Source: Synergistaceae bacterium (GTDB lineage Bacteria; Synergistota; Synergistia; Synergistales; Synergistaceae). Taken from it: a DNA stretch of 64,000 nt. Every line of letters starts with the position of its first letter. Position 1 is the first letter of the stretch. Shown in pieces: positions 16,850-25,909 of this stretch. Made by a program: the position numbers and the translations under genes. The stretch is taken from positions 186,001-250,000 of the forward strand of contig JAUNHV010000001.1 of assembly GCA_030523725.1 (NCBI GenBank), written 5' to 3'. The notes below the pieces were generated by a model. The model ran no database searches, was not told where the DNA came from, and saw only the letters and a list, made by a program, of their open reading frames with translations.

Positions 16850-18508
16850 GTGATAATTAGGCATAAGAAAATTTTAATTATTCTATCTTTATTTCTCGCT
16901 ACTTTTTTATTGTATTTTGTTTCCCTGGGAAGTTATGCTCTTATGGAACCAGATGAGGGACGTTATGTTGAAATACCACGAGAAATGTTAGAAAGTGGTG
17001 ATTACATAACTCCGCGATTAAATTATGTCCATTATTTTGAAAAGCCACCGATGCTTTATTGGTTGAATGCTATTTCCTTTAAATTGATGGGACAAAATGA
17101 ATTTGCTGCACGTTTTGCTACTGCTTCATTGGCGATTTTGGGAGCAATGTCAGTTGGTATATTAACAGGTACGTTTATCGGTTTTCTAGGTGGGGTACTT
17201 AGTTATGTTATTACTGTAACATCTCTGTTGTATTATGCAATTGGTTCTATTACGATTACAGATATGCCCCTTTCTGCCTTTATGACAATTGCTCTTGTCG
17301 CTTTTTTTATTGCTCATAAAAAGGAAAGTCGTATCGGATATTTAGCTTTTTATCTGTCTCTTGCATTTGGTGTTTTAACAAAGGGATTAGTGGCTATTGT
17401 TTTGCCTGCTGCAATAATTTTCTGCTACATTGTGTTAACACATCAGTGGAAATTGTTTTATAAATCGTTATATATTCCAGGATTAATTTTGTTTTTTAGT
17501 ATTACAGTTGGATATTTTTACACAGTTTGCGCAAAAAATTCAGACTTTTTCTATTTCTTTTTTATTCGTGAACATTTTTTGCGTTATACAACAAAAATAC
17601 ATTCAAGATATCAGCCTTTTTGGTATTTTTTGCCGATAATTCCAGCTGGAATGGTGCCATGGACAGCCTTTCTACCTTCAATTTTTTCAAAAAACGGATT
17701 ACGTGGAGACACAGAGAAGGATAAAAAACACTTATTTATTTATGTGTCCTTATGGTTTTGCATAATATTTCTTTTCTTTTCTTTCTCGAACTCAAAATTA
17801 ATCCCTTATATCGTTCCATGTTTCCCACCACTTGCAGTATTGATTTCTGCAAATTTAGCAAAAATGCAGGAGAAAAATACTGTGTTTGGTGGAGTTAAAA
17901 TTTGGCTTTGGATATGCAATGGATTACTCGCATTTGCCCTGTTTTCTTTTCCAATTATCTGTTACTATTTACCTAACGGAGAAACAGCAGAAATTGGAAA
18001 AAGTCTGTTTAGAACAGGTTTGATATCTTCTTTAGCAATTTTCTCCATGCCGCTTTTGTTTACTATATTGTCTAGAAAAAAAGTAAAGGATGCACTGATT
18101 GTATTGTGCTTTAGCTCTTTTGTCTTTATGATATCCTTGCATTCCCTATTTCCAGCTATAGCTGAGGTGAGGACATTAAAATTTGTTTCAGAATATGTAA
18201 ATGTAACTTGTCCAGATGATGTAACACTTGTTTCTTACAGAGAGGTATTACAGGGGCTTTCTTTTTACACTAAAAAACGCGTACTTCAAGTTGAAGAGTT
18301 AGGGGAGCTGGAGTTTGGTGCATCTAAACCGTCTGCTAAGGGATGGTTCTTGGCTAAAGATGAGTTTTTGCCTCTTTGGAAGGGTAAAAATAAATATGCC
18401 ATTGTAGTTCGTGACGATATGAGAGTGGATGATTTTTTTACTAAAGGCGTTACATATGTAAATAAGGCACAAGTAGGAAAATACCTTGTGTTTACAAATT
18501 TCAAATAA
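16850..18508 (+). CDS. arnT: ArnT-like lipid A aminoarabinose transferase (GT83)
   Basis: Membrane glycosyltransferase that moves 4-amino-4-deoxy-L-arabinose from undecaprenyl phosphate to lipid A on the periplasmic face. The first periplasmic loop has the family signature EPDEGRYVEIPREMLESGD, then FEKPPMLYW. About 11-12 hydrophobic segments precede a soluble C-terminal domain (about 440-552). GTG at 16850 is chosen: GAGAGGA lies 9 nt upstream, the membrane segment follows directly, and the product is 552 residues, the size of ArnT. The open frame reaches back to 16700, but that overlaps the promoter. It leads an operon holding the whole Ara4N pathway. Confidence 0.88.
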   Translation: MIIRHKKILIILSLFLATFLLYFVSLGSYALMEPDEGRYVEIPREMLESGDYITPRLNYVHYFEKPPMLYWLNAISFKLMGQNEFAARFATASLAILGAMSVGILTGTFIGFLGGVLSYVITVTSLLYYAIGSITITDMPLSAFMTIALVAFFIAHKKESRIGYLAFYLSLAFGVLTKGLVAIVLPAAIIFCYIVLTHQWKLFYKSLYIPGLILFFSITVGYFYTVCAKNSDFFYFFFIREHFLRYTTKIHSRYQPFWYFLPIIPAGMVPWTAFLPSIFSKNGLRGDTEKDKKHLFIYVSLWFCIIFLFFSFSNSKLIPYIVPCFPPLAVLISANLAKMQEKNTVFGGVKIWLWICNGLLAFALFSFPIICYYLPNGETAEIGKSLFRTGLISSLAIFSMPLLFTILSRKKVKDALIVLCFSSFVFMISLHSLFPAIAEVRTLKFVSEYVNVTCPDDVTLVSYREVLQGLSFYTKKRVLQVEELGELEFGASKPSAKGWFLAKDEFLPLWKGKNKYAIVVRDDMRVDDFFTKGVTYVNKAQVGKYLVFTNFK

Positions 18509-18537
18509 TTTATATAGGATGTTGGAGGATAGTGGTT

Positions 18538-19698
18538 ATGAGAAAAGATTTTTTGCCTTTTGCAAAACCATCTGTTTCTGAGGACGTATTGCCCGAAATA
18601 GCTGAGTCAATAAAGCAAGGTTGGCTTGCAATGGGACCTAAGACAATAGAATTTGAAAATGTGTTCAAAAATTACACAGGCGCAACTTATGCTTTGTCTA
18701 TGAATTCTGCAACAGCTGGGCTGCATGCTGCAGTTGCGTCACTCGGTATTGGTGAAGGAGATGAAGTTATAACTACGTCAATGACGTTTGCCGCAACGGT
18801 AAATGCAATAATTTTCACTGGTGCCAAACCTGTTCTTGTTGATATTGATGCTAAAACTCGCAATATCCTTCCAGAAAATATAGAAAAGGCTATTACTTCA
18901 AAAACAAAAGCAATAATACCAGTTCACTTTGCTGGATTACCTTGTCAAATGGATGAAATAGAAGAAATTGCTAAAAAACACAATTTAGCAATAATAGAAG
19001 ATGCTGCCCATGCACTTGGTGCATCATACAAAGGAAGGAAAATAGGTGCAAACCGTGGTGCAAAACATTTAACTGTCTTTAGTTTTCATCCAACAAAGAA
19101 TATTACAACTGGTGAGGGTGGTATGATATGCACAGAGGATGAGGAATGTGCGGAAAATATTCTTATGTTCCGTCAAAATGGTATGTCAAAGGGTGCTTGG
19201 AACAGGTATAGCGCCAAAGGGAGTGCAAGCTACGATATCTTGCACCCAGGCTTGAAATATACCACGACAGATCTTTCATCTGCTATCGGAATTTCTCAAA
19301 TGAGACAACTTGATTCCTTTAATGAGAGAAGAAAGCAATTAGTAGCCTTTTATATGAAAGAGCTTGCTGATGTCTCATCTTTGATTTTACCGCCAGTAGT
19401 GCCAAATGATTTGGTTCACTCTTGGCACATATTTACGCCATTAGTTGACATAGAAAAGGCTGGAATTTCTCGTGATGAATTCATGGCAAAGTTAAAAGAA
19501 CGTAATATTGGAACAGGCTATCATTATCAGGCGTTACATCTTTTCTCCTGCTATGGTCAACTAACTGGGCTTTCTAAGGGAAGCTTGCCAAATGCTGAAT
19601 ATGTCTCAGAACGTATAGTTTCCTTGCCACTATTTCCAGCAATGACTGATGAGGATGCTAAAGATGTCGTGCAGGCCATAAAGGAAGTATTGAAGTAA
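18538..19698 (+). CDS. arnB: ArnB-like UDP-sugar aminotransferase
   Basis: PLP enzyme of the DegT/DnrJ/EryC1 family that converts the 4-keto pentose to UDP-4-amino-4-deoxy-L-arabinose. The PLP lysine lies in SFHPTKNITTGEGGMI, near residue 186. The phosphate-binding and substrate segments MNSATAGLHAAVASLG and EDAAHALGA are also intact. ATG at 18538 is preferred because GGAGG lies 9 nt upstream; the GTG at 18532 is only 3 nt from it. 386 residues, close to E. coli ArnB. The stop overlaps the arnC start by one base (TAATG). Confidence 0.88.
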   Translation: MRKDFLPFAKPSVSEDVLPEIAESIKQGWLAMGPKTIEFENVFKNYTGATYALSMNSATAGLHAAVASLGIGEGDEVITTSMTFAATVNAIIFTGAKPVLVDIDAKTRNILPENIEKAITSKTKAIIPVHFAGLPCQMDEIEEIAKKHNLAIIEDAAHALGASYKGRKIGANRGAKHLTVFSFHPTKNITTGEGGMICTEDEECAENILMFRQNGMSKGAWNRYSAKGSASYDILHPGLKYTTTDLSSAIGISQMRQLDSFNERRKQLVAFYMKELADVSSLILPPVVPNDLVHSWHIFTPLVDIEKAGISRDEFMAKLKERNIGTGYHYQALHLFSCYGQLTGLSKGSLPNAEYVSERIVSLPLFPAMTDEDAKDVVQAIKEVLK

Positions 19699-20669
19699 TG
19701 GAAAGCAATACAAAGTTGATTCCTGAAATTTCTATCATTATACCTGCGTATAATGAGGAGCAATCGTTACGACCATTGATGGCTGAGCTTTACCCAGTAA
19801 TGAAAGATACTGGAAGAAGCTTTGAGATAATTTTTACAAATGATGGTAGTCGTGATAAAACGTTAGAAATTCTAAAGGAGTTTTGTGCGACGTACGGGGA
19901 AGTAAAAGTTATTGATTTTTGTGGTAACTATGGTCAGCATATGGCAATAATGGCTGCTTTTGAACAAGCAAAGGGAAGCAAAATCATAACATTGGATGCA
20001 GATTTGCAAAATCCACCCAAGGAGATACCTCGCCTGATTGAAGAGATGGATAAGGGACACGATGTTGTTGGAACATATCGTGTTGGACGTAATGATCCTA
20101 TTTTCCGTAAGGTTGCTTCAAAATATGTAAACAAGACTACCAACAGAATTGCGAAGCTAAATATAAAAGACTATGGTTGCATGTTACGGGGGTATGATAG
20201 GAGAATTATAGATATTATCAATGTAAGTCAGGAAAATTCAACATTTATTCCTGCTCTAGCTCAAAAATTTGCAACTAATCCAATAGAAATTCCGATTGCA
20301 CACAGAAGCAGAGAATTTGGTGATTCAAAGTACAGCTTATTTCAATTAATAAGACTCAATTTTGACTTAATGACTAGTTTTTCAACTGTTCCACTACAAC
20401 TAGTAACAGTAGCTGGAATGTCAATTTCCGTAATTGCCTTTTTATCCTTAATATTTCTAATTTTTATTCGTTTTGCTCTTGGAATTCATATGACTACCAG
20501 AAGTTTCTTTTCTTTGGCATTTGATGCATTGGAATTTATACTTATCGGTGCTAATCTTTTAGCAGCTGGAGTTATTGGCGAATATGTTGGGCGAATTTAT
20601 AAAGCTTCTAATCATCGTCCACGCTACTCAATAAGAAGAATTTATACAAATGGTGAAAATAATGACTAG
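19698..20669 (+). CDS. arnC: ArnC-like undecaprenyl-phosphate Ara4FN transferase
   Basis: GT2 glycosyltransferase that attaches the formylated sugar to undecaprenyl phosphate. The N-terminal segment ISIIPAYNEEQSLRPL, TNDGSRDKT and the metal-binding DADLQNPPKEIPRL are present. Two membrane helices lie at about 232-300, as in ArnC/DPM1-type enzymes. 323 residues, normal. Start and stop overlap the neighbours, indicating tight coupling. Confidence 0.88.
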   Translation: MESNTKLIPEISIIIPAYNEEQSLRPLMAELYPVMKDTGRSFEIIFTNDGSRDKTLEILKEFCATYGEVKVIDFCGNYGQHMAIMAAFEQAKGSKIITLDADLQNPPKEIPRLIEEMDKGHDVVGTYRVGRNDPIFRKVASKYVNKTTNRIAKLNIKDYGCMLRGYDRRIIDIINVSQENSTFIPALAQKFATNPIEIPIAHRSREFGDSKYSLFQLIRLNFDLMTSFSTVPLQLVTVAGMSISVIAFLSLIFLIFIRFALGIHMTTRSFFSLAFDALEFILIGANLLAAGVIGEYVGRIYKASNHRPRYSIRRIYTNGENND

Positions 20670-21510
20670 ACCTAAAATTTTAGTTTTTGCTTACAGTCAA
20701 GTTGGAGCAGTGTGTTTGGAGCAGCTGCTATCTGATGGAGCTAATGTTGTTTGTGTTTATACACATGATGATGATCCAAAAGAAGAAATATGGTTTCGTT
20801 CTGTAAAAGAAGTTGCTAAGAAAAATGGAGTAGAAACAAGAGTAGCCAAACCATCTTTACCAGAGGAGTTAGAGTACATAAAGAAACTTGCTCCTGAATT
20901 AGTTTTGTCGTTTTACTACAGAGCTTTGATTCCAAAATCTATTCTTGAAATTCCAAAGCTAGGTGCATTTAACATACATGGTGCACTTTTGCCACGATAT
21001 CGTGGTAGAGCCTGTGTAAACTGGGCAGTGTTAAACGGAGAAACAGAAACAGGTGCAACACTTCATGTTATGACAGAGGCTGCTGACAAAGGTGATATTG
21101 CAGATAGTGAAGCTGTTTCAATAGAATGGACGGATACGGGGCATGATGTGTTTTTGAAAGTGACGGAAGCTGCTCGAAAAATAATTGAGCGGACATTGCC
21201 TGCCTTGGAAAATGGTAGCGTAAAATTAACTCCACAAGACGAAAGTAAAGCCAGTTATTTTGGACGTCGCAGACCTGAAGATGGTGAAATAGATTGGAAT
21301 AAATCTGCGGTAGAAATTTACAATCTAATTCGTGCTGTTACACATCCATTTCCTGGCGCATTTACGGAGCTTGATGGTCGCAAGTGTATGATTTGGAAGG
21401 CAGAGGTGTTGGATGGAGTAGCACAACCAAAGGAAATAGTTAGCCGTTCTCCGCTTGTCATTGGTACGGGGAATGGATTGCTGCGCATATCTGATATAGA
21501 AAAAATATAA
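20662..21510 (+). CDS. arnA: ArnA formyltransferase half as a separate protein
   Basis: Transfers formyl from N10-formyl-tetrahydrofolate to UDP-4-amino-4-deoxy-L-arabinose. The catalytic Asn and His are in FNIHGALLPRYRGRACVNWA, and the Asp is in AADKGDIADSEAV. The C-terminal half has the expected HPFPGAFTELDG segment. It is 282 residues and corresponds to residues 1-300 of the fused proteobacterial ArnA. The ATG at 20662 overlaps the arnC end by 8 nt. The dehydrogenase half is the next gene, in the same order as in the fused enzyme. Confidence 0.87.
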   Translation: MTRPKILVFAYSQVGAVCLEQLLSDGANVVCVYTHDDDPKEEIWFRSVKEVAKKNGVETRVAKPSLPEELEYIKKLAPELVLSFYYRALIPKSILEIPKLGAFNIHGALLPRYRGRACVNWAVLNGETETGATLHVMTEAADKGDIADSEAVSIEWTDTGHDVFLKVTEAARKIIERTLPALENGSVKLTPQDESKASYFGRRRPEDGEIDWNKSAVEIYNLIRAVTHPFPGAFTELDGRKCMIWKAEVLDGVAQPKEIVSRSPLVIGTGNGLLRISDIEKI

Positions 21511-21525
21511 GCGAGGTCAGTAAAA

Positions 21526-22545
21526 ATGAAGATATTTGTTACAGGCGTAAATGGTTTTATAGGAACACATTTTTTAGAAAATGTATTGCTAAAAAGAGAC
21601 TGGGAAATTACGGGTTTTGATATTTCAGATTATAATCTTGCACCATTTTTCAATAACACAAAATTTCGTTTTATAAAGGGTGATATTTTCCGAGACAACG
21701 ATGTTATTGAAGAAGAAATAAAGAAATGTGATGTTGTTCTAACACTTGCTGGTGTCGCAAAACCTGCCTATTATATTGAAAAACCGCTTTGGACTTATGA
21801 GCTTGATTTTGAGCAAAATTTGAAGGTTGTTCGTTGGTGCTCTGAGTATGGAAAGAGGGTAATTTTTCCATCAACATCTGAAGTCTATGGTATGAGTAAT
21901 GATGATGTGTTAAGAGAAGATGAAAGTCCATTGATAACTGGTCCAATTAAGAAAATGCGTTGGATATACAGTTGTTCTAAACAAATGATGGATAGACTAA
22001 TATTTGCATATGGTCAGGAAAGAAATTTGAAGTTTACGCTATTCCGTCCGTTTAATTGGATTGGTCCAAGGTTGGACACCTTTAAAGATGCTGAGGAAAG
22101 AAAAGCACGCTCTATAACACAGTTTATTTATGATACAATAAAGAGGAGAGAGGTTACTCTCGTTGATGGAGGGGCCCAAAGGAGAAGTTTTACGTGGGTA
22201 GGCGATGCTATAGAAGGATTAGCTGAGATTATTGCAGACAAAAATAACAATGCTAATGGTGAGATTTTCAATATTGGAAATCCATCAAATAATTATTCCA
22301 TAAAAGAGATGGCAGAAATTATTATCGATGAAGCAAAGAAGTTCCCTTGTTTTGCTGAAGCAGCAAATGCCACGACATTAAAAATAATGGATTCACGGAC
22401 ATATTATGGAAAAACTTATGATGATATGCAAAATAGAGTTCCATCAGTTGAAAAGATGAAAAATTTTTTTGGATGGGAGTCAAAAACTACGTTGCGTGAT
22501 GCGATTCGCTATACTTTAGATTGGCATAGTAAAAATAACGGTTAA
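21526..22545 (+). CDS. arnA: ArnA dehydrogenase/decarboxylase half as a separate protein
   Basis: Oxidative decarboxylase turning UDP-glucuronic acid into UDP-4-keto-pentose, the first committed step. The NAD-binding start is VTGVNGFIGTHFLENVL. The SDR catalytic tyrosine/lysine are in WIYSCSKQMMDRLI. FTLFRPFNWIGPRLD closely resembles E. coli ArnA. 339 residues, 15 nt after the formyltransferase gene, with GAGGT upstream. The UDP-glucose dehydrogenase (Ugd) that would supply the substrate is not in this window. Confidence 0.88.
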   Translation: MKIFVTGVNGFIGTHFLENVLLKRDWEITGFDISDYNLAPFFNNTKFRFIKGDIFRDNDVIEEEIKKCDVVLTLAGVAKPAYYIEKPLWTYELDFEQNLKVVRWCSEYGKRVIFPSTSEVYGMSNDDVLREDESPLITGPIKKMRWIYSCSKQMMDRLIFAYGQERNLKFTLFRPFNWIGPRLDTFKDAEERKARSITQFIYDTIKRREVTLVDGGAQRRSFTWVGDAIEGLAEIIADKNNNANGEIFNIGNPSNNYSIKEMAEIIIDEAKKFPCFAEAANATTLKIMDSRTYYGKTYDDMQNRVPSVEKMKNFFGWESKTTLRDAIRYTLDWHSKNNG

Positions 22546-22551
22546 TTTGTT

Positions 22552-23439
22552 ATGGCACGTCTTGCTATAAAAGTTGATGTAGATACCTATCGTGGATATT
22601 TAAATGGAGTTCCACGTCTGCTTGACCTTTTTGCAAAGAAAAATATTAAAGCAAGTATTTTCTTTTCATTTGGTCCTGACAATTCTGGTAAAGCAATACG
22701 GAGAATTTTTCGTCCAGGCTTTATCTCAAAAATGTTTCGCACAAAAGCTCCAACCACCTATGGTATAAAAACCTTGCTTTATGGAACTTTGCTTCCAGCT
22801 CCCATGATAGTTGCTGCCGCTCCTGAAATTGTGAAGCGAGCTTACGATGGACATGATGTAGGTATACATGCATGGGATCATGTTTATGTTCAAGATTGTC
22901 TGGATAAAATTTCCAAAGAAGAGTATTTATCACTTTTTAATAAGGCTTCTGAGATTTATCAAAAAATTTGTGGACAAAAGTCTAAATCGATAGCTGCTCC
23001 AGGTTGGCAGGTTTCGCATGCAGTGCTTTCTTCTGAACAACAGCTTGGATTATCATATGCTAGCGATGTAAGAGGCTATTGCCCCTTTATACCTGTCTTT
23101 GATGGACGAGAATACTCGGTTCCTCAGATACCAACCACAATGGCAACTATGGATGAAATATATGGTTTGCCTGGTATAAATGATGAAACAGTTCCTTTGT
23201 ATTGGCTAAAAGAAATGACAAATGAATGGAATGTTTTGACAGTCCACGCTGAGATGGAAGGTATGTCAAAACTTGGAGTGTTGGAAAGATTTATAGACTT
23301 AGCTTACCAGCATGATACAAAGTTTTTTACATTGAAAGATTACAGAAATGATGCACCCTTGCCAAGGTGTAAACTAGAGATTGGCACTTTGCTTGGTAGA
23401 GCTGGAACGCTTGCAGAACAAGGGGCAGTTCTGAATTAA
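22552..23439 (+). CDS. arnD: ArnD-like deformylase
   Basis: Polysaccharide-deacetylase-fold enzyme that removes the formyl group from the lipid-linked sugar before flipping. The metal and catalytic residues are in KVDVDTYRG and GIHAWDHVYVQ. SIFFSFGPDNSG and the late TVHAEMEG segment match ArnD. 295 residues, normal. It follows the dehydrogenase gene by 6 nt. Confidence 0.88.
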   Translation: MARLAIKVDVDTYRGYLNGVPRLLDLFAKKNIKASIFFSFGPDNSGKAIRRIFRPGFISKMFRTKAPTTYGIKTLLYGTLLPAPMIVAAAPEIVKRAYDGHDVGIHAWDHVYVQDCLDKISKEEYLSLFNKASEIYQKICGQKSKSIAAPGWQVSHAVLSSEQQLGLSYASDVRGYCPFIPVFDGREYSVPQIPTTMATMDEIYGLPGINDETVPLYWLKEMTNEWNVLTVHAEMEGMSKLGVLERFIDLAYQHDTKFFTLKDYRNDAPLPRCKLEIGTLLGRAGTLAEQGAVLN

Positions 23440-23452
23440 TTTTTTATTAAAG

Positions 23453-23845
23453 ATGAAAGGATTTGAAAAAAAAATGGAAAAAATGTCACTTTTTTTAATA
23501 CTTTGTTCTGGGGCATCAAATGCATTTGGGAATATTATTATGAATCACGCCTATGGTGGTGCTGATAGCTATGTGACAAAGGGAATACTAAATACATTTT
23601 TGCGAATTGCATTAAATCCTTGGATTGTGTTAGCGTTTATATGCTTTGGCCTTTCCTTTTTCTTTATGGCAGCGGCGTTATCTAAAAGTGAAATGACATT
23701 TGCATATCCTCTGATGACTGGCTTTTGCTATATTTTGGTATTGTTAGCAGGACAATTTATCTTTCACGAACATATAACAGCTAGTCGTATTGCAGGTATT
23801 GCGTGTATTGTAGCTGGAATATTTTTTCTTGCAATTAAGCAATAA
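23453..23845 (+). CDS. ArnE/ArnF-like small flippase subunit
   Basis: Four-helix protein of the small multidrug resistance/EamA type, 130 residues. It resembles the ArnE/ArnF pair proposed to flip undecaprenyl-phosphate-Ara4N to the periplasm. Only one such gene is present, so a homodimer is likely. The start is uncertain: ATG at 23453 has no clear Shine-Dalgarno, while ATG at 23474 has AAAGGA about 12 nt upstream and starts just before the first helix. It closes the arn set; rsmD overlaps its stop (TAATG). Confidence 0.75.
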   Translation: MKGFEKKMEKMSLFLILCSGASNAFGNIIMNHAYGGADSYVTKGILNTFLRIALNPWIVLAFICFGLSFFFMAAALSKSEMTFAYPLMTGFCYILVLLAGQFIFHEHITASRIAGIACIVAGIFFLAIKQ

Positions 23846-24330
23846 TGAAAGATGTTCGTCCTACAACATCAAAGGCTTTACTTGCACTATTTAATATTCT
23901 AGGGAATATTACTGGTAAAAAATTCTTGGATCTATTTGCTGGAAGTGGTAGGGTTGGTCTTACTGCTTTACAAAAAGGCACTGAGGTAGTTACTTTTGTA
24001 GAAAGTGAAAGAAATAGGGCTGCTGAGATAAAAAATTTACTAAAAGGCAGAGGAGAGGTTTTATGTCTTGATGTCCGCCGTGCCTTACCCAAATTGTTAA
24101 AAGCAAATAAGCATTTTGATATAATTTTTGCCGATCCTCCTTATGAGCTTGGTTGGAATGAAGAATTAATTTCCTTGTTTGAAAAATATTCTAATCTTCT
24201 TAAAGAAGATGGAATTTTTGTATATGAACACTCTAATCATGAATTTCCTGCCATACTGAATGAATCTGTATGGCAAAGACAAGACAGAGCATATGGGCTT
24301 TCTGTCTTTTCATTTTATAAACGGAGATAG
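23845..24330 (+). CDS. rsmD: 16S rRNA (guanine-966-N2) methyltransferase RsmD, short N-terminus
   Basis: SAM-dependent rRNA methyltransferase. It has VRPTTSKALLALFNIL, the SAM motif FLDLFAGSGRVGLTAL and the catalytic ADPPYELG. The usual N-terminal hairpin of about 20 residues before VRPT is missing: an in-frame stop lies 3 codons upstream of the ATG, so no earlier start exists. Product 161 residues against about 185-200 in relatives. coaD follows, the usual neighbour. Confidence 0.88.
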   Translation: MKDVRPTTSKALLALFNILGNITGKKFLDLFAGSGRVGLTALQKGTEVVTFVESERNRAAEIKNLLKGRGEVLCLDVRRALPKLLKANKHFDIIFADPPYELGWNEELISLFEKYSNLLKEDGIFVYEHSNHEFPAILNESVWQRQDRAYGLSVFSFYKRR

Positions 24331-24337
24331 TAACACT

Positions 24338-24823
24338 ATGTTAAAAGCTATATACCCAGGAGCATTTGACCCAATTACTAAAGGGCATATTTTTATTGCA
24401 GAACGAGCCGCACAACACTTTGATGAAGTTGTAATGGCAGTATTAATTAACCCAGATAAAAATCCGCTTTTTAGTATGGAAGAGAGGATTGAGATGATAT
24501 CAGATGCTTTATCTCATTGTCCCAATGTAAAAGTTTGTGGTTTTGATGGGCTTCTTGTAGATTTTGCTAGAAAGACTGATTGCTCTGTAATTATAAGAGG
24601 TCTTCGTGCATTATCAGATTTTGAGTATGAATTTCAGTTGGCCCAGATGAATAGGCATTTAGCACCAGAATGTGAAACTATGTTCATTTCTACAGATGCA
24701 CAATATAGCTATATTTCTAGTAGTGCAATAAAGACTGCATTCCAATTTGGCGGTGGTGTAAAGGTTAAAGAATTTGTTCCTTCATTGGTCTACAACAGAT
24801 TACAAGAGAAATATTCAAAATAA
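24338..24823 (+). CDS. coaD: Phosphopantetheine adenylyltransferase
   Basis: Penultimate enzyme of coenzyme A synthesis. The nucleotidyltransferase signature YPGAFDPITKGHIF and the C-terminal YSYISSSAIK are present. The ATG at 24338 has GGAG 9-10 nt upstream and gives 161 residues, exactly family size; earlier in-frame starts lie inside rsmD. Confidence 0.95.
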   Translation: MLKAIYPGAFDPITKGHIFIAERAAQHFDEVVMAVLINPDKNPLFSMEERIEMISDALSHCPNVKVCGFDGLLVDFARKTDCSVIIRGLRALSDFEYEFQLAQMNRHLAPECETMFISTDAQYSYISSSAIKTAFQFGGGVKVKEFVPSLVYNRLQEKYSK

Positions 24824-24884
24824 ATATTTGATGAAGTTGGAGGAAGAAAGCTACTTATATAGAGCTAGTACAGAAGTTACCTTT

Positions 24885-25370
24885 ATGAGTATAAAAAAGA
24901 TAGCTATTTTATCAATATTTGTTTCATGCGCACTTGCCGTGAATTATTTGGAAAGTTTTGTAGCTTTACCTATCCCCTGTGTACGTCTTGGTATGTCCAA
25001 TATTTTTTCGCTGACGGCTTTGTTGCTATTTGGTGTAAATGAGGCTATTTTTGTAATTTGTGCACGACTTTTGTTTATCTACATTTTTACAGGTAATGTT
25101 TTAGCAATTTCTTGTAGTATTGTAGGTTCTATTAGTTCTTTATTAACTGAGCAGATTCTGTATTCCTATATAAAAATAAATTCTCCAATATTAATTAGTC
25201 TACTAGGAGCTTTTTTCTTTAACATTGGGCAACTTATTGTGGTATATATATTAATTAATAGTTCGAAGGTTTTTTGTGTGGCTCCAATAATCTTTATAAT
25301 TGGAATACCAACAGGAGCTATAGTTGGATTTTTTACTAGTAAACTATTGAATATTTGTAGGAGACTATAA
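24885..25370 (+). CDS. Gx transporter family membrane protein (annotated elsewhere as heptaprenyl diphosphate synthase component I)
   Basis: Hydrophobic protein with five or six membrane segments. ESFVALPIPCVRLGMSNIFSLTALLLFG matches the Gx family, which resembles ECF-type substrate-binding subunits. The name HepS component I is historical; no catalytic residues are visible. The start is uncertain: ATG at 24885 begins just before the first helix (161 residues) but lacks a Shine-Dalgarno; ATG at 24831 is in frame upstream. The stop overlaps the next start (TAATG). Confidence 0.75.
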   Translation: MSIKKIAILSIFVSCALAVNYLESFVALPIPCVRLGMSNIFSLTALLLFGVNEAIFVICARLLFIYIFTGNVLAISCSIVGSISSLLTEQILYSYIKINSPILISLLGAFFFNIGQLIVVYILINSSKVFCVAPIIFIIGIPTGAIVGFFTSKLLNICRRL

Positions 25371-25705
25371 TGGCTAACCTAGGATTTTGTGGTAGAGATT
25401 GTGCTCACTGCCTTGCTTTCAAGGCAACTAAAAAGAACGATTTACATCTTTTAGCACATCTTTCGGTAGAAATGGAAACTAAATATAATTCATTTTTTTT
25501 ACCGCATAGATATCGTTGCACTGGTTGTGTGACAATTGGTGCTAAGTCTCTAACGTGTCAAGAATGTAAGATTAGAAATTGTGCTTTGGAAAATAAAATA
25601 ATTAGTTGCGAATTTTGTTCGGATTTTCCTTGTGATTTACATAATGTTTTTAATGAGGAATATGCTGAATATAAGCATAATACGGCTCAGATAAAAAGTA
25701 GATAA
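25370..25705 (+). CDS. DUF3795 cysteine-rich protein
   Basis: Small protein of 111 residues with CGRDCAHCLAF at the start, CTGC, CQECKIRNCA and CEFCSDFPCDLH. This spacing is that of DUF3795, likely a zinc or iron-sulfur binding protein of unknown function. It is the last gene of the unit; no terminator hairpin is evident before the tRNA promoter at 25763. Confidence 0.8.
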   Translation: MANLGFCGRDCAHCLAFKATKKNDLHLLAHLSVEMETKYNSFFLPHRYRCTGCVTIGAKSLTCQECKIRNCALENKIISCEFCSDFPCDLHNVFNEEYAEYKHNTAQIKSR

Positions 25706-25762
25706 AATTCTAAACGTGACCTTATATTTATAAATTAGTAGTTCAGCAATACAGTTATCCTA

Positions 25763-25791
25763 TTGACAAATCAATATAATAAGTGTAGAAT
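25763..25791 (+). promoter_or_regulatory. Promoter of the tRNA-Ser/tRNA-Arg pair
   Basis: TTGACA (25763-25768), 17 bp spacer, TAGAAT (25786-25791), ending 12 nt before tRNA-Ser. A TATAAT at 25775 is too close to the -35 to be the partner. Confidence 0.8.
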
Positions 25792-25803
25792 ACGCCCCGT
25801 TGT

Positions 25804-25899
25804 GGTGAGGTGGCCGAGCTAGGTTGAAGGCGCACGCCTGCTAAGTGTGTAGAGGAGCTATAACTCTTCTCCAGGGTTCGAATCCCTGCCTCACCGCCA
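25804..25899 (+). tRNA. tRNA-Ser (anticodon GCU), CCA encoded
   Basis: Acceptor GGTGAGG pairs with CCTCACC. The anticodon loop is CTGCTAA. A long variable arm follows, as in class II tRNAs, and the T-loop GGTTCGAATCC is standard. CCA is encoded at 25897-25899. It decodes AGC/AGU. Confidence 0.95.
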
Positions 25900-25909
25900 T
25901 TTGTTTTGC

